Positions 23,463 through 27,710 of a DNA stretch of 27,710 nucleotides are shown here, one piece after another. The position numbers were made by a program, and so were the translations under genes. The DNA is from Arthrobacter sp. (GTDB lineage: Bacteria > Actinomycetota > Actinomycetes > Actinomycetales > Micrococcaceae): positions 1-27,710 of the forward strand of contig JASLAA010000066.1 in assembly GCA_030147325.1 (NCBI GenBank), read 5' to 3'. The stretch's first letter is position 1; every line of letters starts with the position of its first letter. The notes beneath the pieces were generated by a model that searched no databases, had not been told where the DNA came from, and saw nothing but the letters and a program-made list of their open reading frames with translations.

Positions 23463-24227
23463 CTAGTCAGCCGCCGTCGTGAGGCGGCGGAGCCGGACCT
23501 GACCGGGCAGGAGCGGCTCCTCGCCGGGCGCTGCGGGAGCCTTGGAGGCCCGGTGGACCGCGACGATCCCGCCGTTCAGGTTCCGGTACTCGACGCCGGT
23601 CCAGCCACTCTCACTGATCCAGGCCGCGAGCTCGTCCTGGTTCGGCCATGCGCGGATCGATTCGGCGAGGTAGACGTAGGCATCCGGGTTGGAACTGACC
23701 TTCCGCGCTATCGCGGGGAGGGCGCGCATCAGGTACTCGGTGTAGGTGGTCCGCCAGAGTGCGACGGTGGGTTGGGAGAACTCGGCGATCACGAGCCGCC
23801 CGCCCGGTCGGGTGACCCTCAGCATCTCGGCGAGTGCCTTCTTCGGCTCGTTGACGTTGCGGAGGCCGAAGGAGATGGTGGACGCGTCGAAGGAGTTGTC
23901 GGCGAAGGGGAGGTTGGTCGCGTCACCGGCCACGAAGTCGATGTCCGGGCGCCGGCGCTTGCCGACCTTCAGCATGCCGAGCGAGAAGTCGCAGGCGACG
24001 ACGTCGACGCCCGCGTCCGCGTAGGGCTCGCTCGACGTCCCGGTGCCGGCGGCGAGGTCGAGGACACGCTGACCCGGTTCGGCACCGACGGCGTCCACGA
24101 CGATGCGGCGCCACCGGCGGGTCTGCCCCATCGACAGGACGTCGTTGACGACGTCGTACCTGGGCGCCACGTCGTCGAACATGGCTGCTACTTCGTCAGG
24201 CCGCTTCTCCAGCGATGCGCGATTCAC
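23463..24227 (-). CDS. menG: Demethylmenaquinone methyltransferase
   Basis: A 254-residue SAM-dependent class I methyltransferase (UbiE/MenG family) that carries out the last methylation in menaquinone synthesis. The family signature YDVVNDVLSMGQTRRWR lies at about 25-41, motif I is VLDLAAGTGTSS, and the second signature RVTRPGGRLVIAEFSQP is present. GLRNVNEPKKALAEM is also typical. The neighbours are menaquinone genes and no ubiquinone genes are seen, so MenG is preferred over UbiE. The start is GTG at 24227, with GACAAT six bases upstream and only an overlapping GGCGAGG, so the transcript may be leaderless. First gene of menG-menJ-prenyl synthase. Confidence 0.94.
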   Translation of the reverse strand: MNRASLEKRPDEVAAMFDDVAPRYDVVNDVLSMGQTRRWRRIVVDAVGAEPGQRVLDLAAGTGTSSEPYADAGVDVVACDFSLGMLKVGKRRRPDIDFVAGDATNLPFADNSFDASTISFGLRNVNEPKKALAEMLRVTRPGGRLVIAEFSQPTVALWRTTYTEYLMRALPAIARKVSSNPDAYVYLAESIRAWPNQDELAAWISESGWTGVEYRNLNGGIVAVHRASKAPAAPGEEPLLPGQVRLRRLTTAAD

Positions 24228-24233
24228 CTCGCC

Positions 24234-24239
24234 ATTGTC
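24234..24239 (-). promoter_or_regulatory. -10 box of menG, likely leaderless
   Basis: Minus-strand GACAAT (24239-24234) is six bases (ggcgag) before the GTG at 24227. This matches the spacing seen at three other genes in the window, although the hexamer does not begin with TA. Confidence 0.4.
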
Positions 24240-24279
24240 TCAAACAAACCGGCCGCACCCGACCGGCGTCCACGACTCC

Positions 24280-24295
24280 CCGCGCCGGGGCGCGG
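24280..24295. promoter_or_regulatory. GC-rich palindrome in the menG/menF intergenic region
   Basis: CCGCGCC-GG-GGCGCGG is a perfect 7-2-7 inverted repeat near the middle of the 156-base divergent gap. It could be an operator shared by the two menaquinone transcripts, but GC-only palindromes arise easily by chance here. Confidence 0.25.
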
Positions 24296-24383
24296 AGGCA
24301 TGGCGCCCGAGCCGCGGGAACGTGCCGGATCTCACGGCCGGCCAGGCAACGCGCCTGCGGCTGCGGAGTACCCTTGGAGCATC

Positions 24384-25730
24384 ATGAGCACTCCGTCCCT
24401 CTCCGCGCTGACGCCTGCGCCCGGACAATCACGCGGGCTCCGCAGCATCACCGTCGCACGGGCGGACCTGGACCCGCGGACGGGCCTCCTCGACTACGTG
24501 GTCCGCAACGACGCCCACACCTGGATGCGCCGGGGTGGAGGGCTCGTGGCCTACGGGGAGACCGCGCGGTTCTCGGTCACCGGCCCGGACCGCTTCACGC
24601 AGGCACAGGAGTGGTGGCGCCGCGAACTCGCGGGCGCCGAGGTCCTCGACGACCTCGGCCTTCCGGGCTCCGGGCTGATCGCCTTCGGTTCCTTCGCCTT
24701 CTCCAAGACCTCGCCGCACGAGTCGCGCCTCATCATCCCCGAGGTGGTGCTCGGATGCAGCGAGGGCAGGAGCTGGCTCACCTACATCACGGACGACCCC
24801 GCGGCCGAATTGAGCGCCGAGGCGGCGGAGGCGGCGCTGACGGGATACCTGCTGGAGCGGGACGCCGACCGGTTACCGAGCACCGGTGACAGCCTCGGCC
24901 CGGGTGTCCTGAGCGAGGAACAGTACAAGCTCGCCGTCGCCGCGGGTGTGCGGCACGTACAGTCCGGCGAACTCAGCAAGGTGGTCCTGGCGCGGGACGT
25001 CGTCGCGAACCTGGACTCCCCCGTCGCCACCGCGCAGGTGCTGCGGGAGCTGGCGGTGAAGTACGAGGACTGCTGGACGTACGCCGTGGACGGCCTGATC
25101 GGTTCCACGCCCGAGATGCTCATCAAGGTCGAGGACAACACGGCCAGGGCCCGCGTCCTCGCCGGCACCCTGGACCGGGCCAACGCTCCTGCGGGAGATC
25201 CCGGCTACGCCGACCGGGTCCTGGCCGGATCCGAGAAGCAACTCCACGAGCACCGGATCGCCATCGACTCGCTCACCCGGACACTCGAACCGTTCACCAG
25301 TTCCATGACCTCGCACAGCGAGCCCTTCGTCCTCCAGTTGCCGAACGTCTGGCACCTCGCGTCCGATGTCACGGCGCAGCTCGCCCCCGGCGACGACGGC
25401 CAGGTCCCGACGTCGCTGGCCCTGGTCCAGGCACTGCATCCGACGGCCGCCGTGTGCGGCACCCCGACGACGGTCGCCGGGGCGCTCATCCGCGAGCTCG
25501 AGCACCTGCAGCGCGGACCCTATGCAGGACCCGTCGGCTGGATCGATGCGGGTGGCAACGGTGAGTGGGGCATCGCGCTGCGGGGCGCCGTGGTGGAGAC
25601 GCCCACGCGTGTCCGGTTGTACGCAGGATGCGGGATCGTCGAGGGCTCGCAGCCCGAGGCTGAGCTGGCCGAGACCTGGAGCAAGTTCCGTCCCATGATC
25701 GAGGCCCTCGGACTGACCGGTCCGACGTGA
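24384..25730 (+). CDS. menF: Isochorismate synthase (menaquinone pathway)
   Basis: A 448-residue chorismate-utilising enzyme that converts chorismate to isochorismate. The C-terminal catalytic half has SGELSKVVLARDV, TPEMLIK, ARVLAGTLDR and SEKQLHEHRIAIDS (the metal and general-acid region). QALHPTAAVCGTP and RGPYAGPVGWIDAGG then YAGCGIVEGSQPEAE complete the family set. The absence of other pathways in the block and the divergent menG argue for the menaquinone role rather than a siderophore role. The frame stays open back to 20790, but that part is antisense to other genes. I use the ATG at 24384, preceded by TGGAGC and a TACCCT hexamer (24369-24374). The leader, if that hexamer is the -10 box, is only a few bases. 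Confidence 0.92.
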   Translation: MSTPSLSALTPAPGQSRGLRSITVARADLDPRTGLLDYVVRNDAHTWMRRGGGLVAYGETARFSVTGPDRFTQAQEWWRRELAGAEVLDDLGLPGSGLIAFGSFAFSKTSPHESRLIIPEVVLGCSEGRSWLTYITDDPAAELSAEAAEAALTGYLLERDADRLPSTGDSLGPGVLSEEQYKLAVAAGVRHVQSGELSKVVLARDVVANLDSPVATAQVLRELAVKYEDCWTYAVDGLIGSTPEMLIKVEDNTARARVLAGTLDRANAPAGDPGYADRVLAGSEKQLHEHRIAIDSLTRTLEPFTSSMTSHSEPFVLQLPNVWHLASDVTAQLAPGDDGQVPTSLALVQALHPTAAVCGTPTTVAGALIRELEHLQRGPYAGPVGWIDAGGNGEWGIALRGAVVETPTRVRLYAGCGIVEGSQPEAELAETWSKFRPMIEALGLTGPT

Positions 25731-25743
25731 TCTGGTTACCAAT

Positions 25744-25754
25744 AGGCAATGCCT
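25744..25754. promoter_or_regulatory. Short palindrome upstream of the ABC transporter operon
   Basis: AGGCA-A-TGCCT is a perfect 5-1-5 inverted repeat just upstream of the -35 region of the transporter promoter. It is a possible operator for amino-acid control; it is short enough to be chance. Confidence 0.25.
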
Positions 25755-25761
25755 GTAGCCT

Positions 25762-25792
25762 GTGACGCACATCTCGTTTTCGTCGCTAGAAT
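25762..25792 (+). promoter_or_regulatory. Candidate promoter of the amino-acid ABC operon
   Basis: GTGACG (25762-25767) and TAGAAT (25787-25792) are separated by 19 bases. The -10 box is good and the -35 box matches four of six bases of TTGACA. The leader would be about 38 bases, ending with GTGAGG before the ATG at 25837. Confidence 0.5.
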
Positions 25793-25836
25793 CAGCAGGA
25801 CCTTTTTCCGCACCATCACGTCCAAGTGAGGCACCC

Positions 25837-26625
25837 ATGCTTACCAAGAAATCTGCACTGCTGGCCGCCCTGGCCGCCGGCACCCTCGCGCTCAGCGCCT
25901 GCGGCGGAGGGTCCGACGACGCCGGCTCCGGGGAGGACAGCGGACTGGACCTCGTGTCCGAGGGATCCCTGACCGTCTGCTCGGACATCCCCTACCCGCC
26001 CTTCGAATACGAGGAGAACGGCGAGTACACCGGGTTCGACATGGACCTCATGCGCGAGATCGCCTCCGGCATGGACCTCGAGCTGGCCGTTCAGGACGTC
26101 GGCTTCGACGGCCTCCAGAGCGGCGCCGTCCTCGGCGCCGGCCAGTGCGACATCGGTGCCAGCGCCGTGTCCATCACCGAGGAACGCAAGGCGAACCTCG
26201 CCTTCTCCGACCCCTACTACGACTCGCTGCAGTCCATCCTGGTGCCGGAGGACTCGGACATCGCCTCGATCGGGGACCTCGCCGGCAAGAAGGTCGGTGT
26301 CCAGCAGGGCACCACCGGCGCGGTCTACGCCGAGGAGAACGCACCCGAGGCAGAGCTCGTCCAGTACCCCTCGGACGCGGAGATGTACGCGGCCATCCAG
26401 GCGGGCAACGTGGACGCCCTGCTGCAGGACCTCCCGGTCAACCTCGGCCACACCGAGGACGGCGCCTTCACCATCGCCGAGGAACTGCCCACCGACGAGC
26501 AGTACGGCTTCATCATGCCCAAGGAGGGCAGCGAGGAGCTGGTCGCAGCCGTCAACGAACAGTTGACCGAACTGCGCGGCAACGGCAAGTACCAGGAAAT
26601 CTACGACTCCTACTTCGCGGAGTAG
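25837..26625 (+). CDS. Polar amino-acid ABC transporter, substrate-binding lipoprotein
   Basis: A 262-residue periplasmic-binding-protein-like lipoprotein (SBP family 3). A signal peptide with KK and a hydrophobic core ends at lipobox LSAC (residues 19-22), so Cys22 would be lipidated and anchor the protein to the outer face of the membrane. A Gly/Ser/Asp linker follows. The mature domain begins LTVCSDIPYPPFEYEENGEYTGFD, the typical family start, and has GQCDIGASAVSITEERK and FSDPYYDS. The ATG at 25837 has GTGAGG five bases upstream; an open extension to 25762 would put residues before the signal peptide and is rejected. The amino acid bound cannot be read. First of a three-gene operon. Confidence 0.93.
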   Translation: MLTKKSALLAALAAGTLALSACGGGSDDAGSGEDSGLDLVSEGSLTVCSDIPYPPFEYEENGEYTGFDMDLMREIASGMDLELAVQDVGFDGLQSGAVLGAGQCDIGASAVSITEERKANLAFSDPYYDSLQSILVPEDSDIASIGDLAGKKVGVQQGTTGAVYAEENAPEAELVQYPSDAEMYAAIQAGNVDALLQDLPVNLGHTEDGAFTIAEELPTDEQYGFIMPKEGSEELVAAVNEQLTELRGNGKYQEIYDSYFAE

Positions 26626-26641
26626 ACCCGCTTCCACTGCC

Positions 26642-26667
26642 AGGGCCCCGGCTTCCACCGGGGCCCT
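26642..26667 (+). terminator. Intra-operon stem-loop between binding protein and permease
   Basis: AGGGCCCCGG (26642-26651) and CCGGGGCCCT (26658-26667) form a perfect ten-pair stem with a six-base loop, 16 bases after the lipoprotein stop. Without a T-run it probably acts as a partial terminator or 3'-stabilising hairpin, letting more binding protein than permease be made, as in other ABC operons. That effect is inferred. Confidence 0.7.
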
Positions 26668-26703
26668 AGCGGTGCCCCTCCCCGAAGGAAGGTAGTTCCA
26701 CGC

Positions 26704-27489
26704 GTGAAACGTTCAACCCGAAGACGGCTGACCCAGGGCATCCTCTATGCAGTGTTCGCCGCCGTCATCCTCTTCGTCATCCTCTCGGCGGACTGGGGCA
26801 GGATCCAGCCCTACTTCTTCAATCTCGACGTCGCCCGGGAGACCTTCCCGCAGATACTGACGATCGCGGCGAAGAACACCGTCATCTACACGGCGATCGC
26901 CTTCGTCGGCGGCATGCTGTTCGGACTCCTGCTGGCTCTCATGAAGCTCTCCCCCGTCCTCCCCTACCGCTGGCTGGCGACGGGCTACATCGAACTGTTC
27001 CGCGGGCTTCCCGCCCTCCTGGTCATCTTCGGTTTCGCCTTCGCCGTGCCGATCGCCTTCCAGTGGCAGCCACCGGGTGGCAGCGTCGGCGCCGGACTCC
27101 TCGGACTGATCGTCGTCTCCGCGGCCTACATCGCCGAGACCATCCGCGCCGGCATCGAGGCCGTCCCCAAGGGCCAGGTCGAGGCGGCGCGCTCCCTCGG
27201 CATGAATCCCGCGTGGACGATGGCCACGGTGGTCCTCCCGCAGGCATTCCGCATCATCACCCCGCCGCTGACCAATGAACTCGTGATCCTCATCAAGGAC
27301 ACCTCCCTGCTGTTCATCGCGGGCATGGCCATCGCGGACCGGGAGCTCACCACGTTCGCGCGGGACTCCCTCACCAACCAGGCCAACGCCACGCCGCTCG
27401 TCGTCGCCGCGCTGCTCTACCTGGTCATCTCGCTTCCGCTCACCCAGCTGGTCGCGAAGCTCGAACGACACAACAAGAGAGGCCGGTGA
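26704..27489 (+). CDS. Amino-acid ABC transporter permease
   Basis: A 261-residue inner-membrane permease of the His/Glu/Gln/Arg/opine family. About five to six membrane helices are visible. The cytoplasmic EAA loop that contacts the ATPase reads EAARSLGMNPAWTMATVVLPQ, at about residues 160-180. YIELFRGLPALLVIFGFAF and LIKDTSLLFIAGMAIADREL are usual family segments. The start is GTG at 26704, with AAGGAAGG about eleven bases upstream. Its last bases overlap the GTG of the ATPase gene (GTGA). Confidence 0.92.
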   Translation: MKRSTRRRLTQGILYAVFAAVILFVILSADWGRIQPYFFNLDVARETFPQILTIAAKNTVIYTAIAFVGGMLFGLLLALMKLSPVLPYRWLATGYIELFRGLPALLVIFGFAFAVPIAFQWQPPGGSVGAGLLGLIVVSAAYIAETIRAGIEAVPKGQVEAARSLGMNPAWTMATVVLPQAFRIITPPLTNELVILIKDTSLLFIAGMAIADRELTTFARDSLTNQANATPLVVAALLYLVISLPLTQLVAKLERHNKRGR

Positions 27490-27710
27490 TCCCCGTGGCC
27501 CACCCGGCATCCGGTAGCACGGCAGTCCCCGCGATCGAGGTCCGGGCACTGTACAAGTCCTTCGGCGATAACGAGGTGCTCAAGGGCATCGACTTCCACG
27601 TGGACGAGGGCGAGGTGGTGTGCGTGATCGGCCCGTCTGGGTCCGGCAAATCGACCCTGCTGCGCTGTGTGAACCGGCTCGAGGAGCCCACCAGCGGCAC
27701 CGTGCTGGTG
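27486..27710 (+). CDS. Amino-acid ABC transporter ATPase (5' part, cut by window end)
   Basis: The first 75 codons of the ATP-binding subunit. After a variable lead of about 16 residues comes IEVRALYKSFGDNEVLKG, and Walker A is VIGPSGSGKST, followed by LLRCVNRLEEPTSG, all typical of GlnQ/HisP-type ATPases. The GTG at 27486 overlaps the permease stop (GTGA) and has GAGAGG just upstream. A GTG three codons later is a possible alternative start. The rest lies outside the window. Confidence 0.9.
   Translation, partial: MIPVAHPASGSTAVPAIEVRALYKSFGDNEVLKGIDFHVDEGEVVCVIGPSGSGKSTLLRCVNRLEEPTSGTVLV

Noticed and set aside
20790..24383. A plus-strand frame open for 1646 codons from 20790 to 25730, suggesting a giant protein.
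   Set aside because: Only the last 448 codons (24384-25730) are isochorismate synthase. The rest runs antisense through the prenyl synthase, menJ-like and menG genes, has Arg/Gly/Asp/His-rich composition typical of an antisense GC-rich frame, and no recognisable domain.
1..27710. tRNA or rRNA genes, CRISPR repeats, insertion sequences, phage genes or attachment sites.
   Set aside because: I saw no spaced direct repeats, transposase or integrase motifs, or tRNA-like cloverleaf; base composition and codon use look even across the window. A dedicated search was not possible.

Overview
The window is high-GC DNA with dense, short-spaced genes, frequent GTG starts, ATGA/GTGA stop-start overlaps and a menaquinone (not ubiquinone) gene set. 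This points to an actinobacterium. The putrescine oxidase is close to what I remember of the Kocuria/Micrococcus enzyme, so the family Micrococcaceae (an Arthrobacter-like genus) is my best guess; it is an inference. I see no mobile element, CRISPR array, rRNA or tRNA. No gap between genes exceeds about 250 bases.

Layout. (1) 1-735: 5' part of an FprA-type ferredoxin/NADP reductase, divergent from a RarD-type EamA transporter (913-1875). (2) 1978-6762, minus strand: an amine-catabolism operon of putrescine oxidase, a tandem universal stress protein (USP), an APC-family permease, and after a 117-base gap a second tandem USP. A divergent TetR regulator (6899-7570) faces it across a perfect 8-1-8 palindrome. 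(3) 7820-8419: a YjdJ-type acetyltransferase-like protein ending at a strong bidirectional terminator. (4) 9871-8486 and 11327-9897, minus strand: 4-aminobutyraldehyde dehydrogenase followed by GABA aminotransferase, with a divergent PucR-type regulator (11490-12947). Together, (2) and (4) encode putrescine uptake, oxidation to 4-aminobutanal, oxidation to GABA and transamination to succinate semialdehyde. The last enzyme, GabD, is not in the window. (5) 13066-18209: a signalling block of a soluble GAF histidine kinase, a membrane PAS histidine kinase, a receiver-PP2C (RsbU-like) phosphatase, a STAS anti-anti-sigma protein and an RsbW-like ATPase. It has no sigma factor beside it. (6) 18231-20925: a hormone-sensitive-lipase-type hydrolase, a TRIC-type membrane protein, and an acidic SUKH/SMI1-like protein overlapping a HIT-domain protein. 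(7) 21042-25730: menaquinone genes menG, a menJ-like reductase and a polyprenyl diphosphate synthase on the minus strand, with isochorismate synthase divergent. (8) 25837-27710: a polar amino-acid ABC transporter (lipoprotein, permease, start of the ATPase), with a strong hairpin between the first two genes.

The points most worth checking are the partner-switching block, whose RsbW-like protein has a degenerate G1 box; the USPs tied to putrescine uptake; the palindromic operator between puo and tetR; and a repeated arrangement of a TAG-type -10 hexamer exactly six bases before a start codon, which suggests several leaderless mRNAs. The operons are otherwise of recognisable types, and I found no clearly new kind of system.
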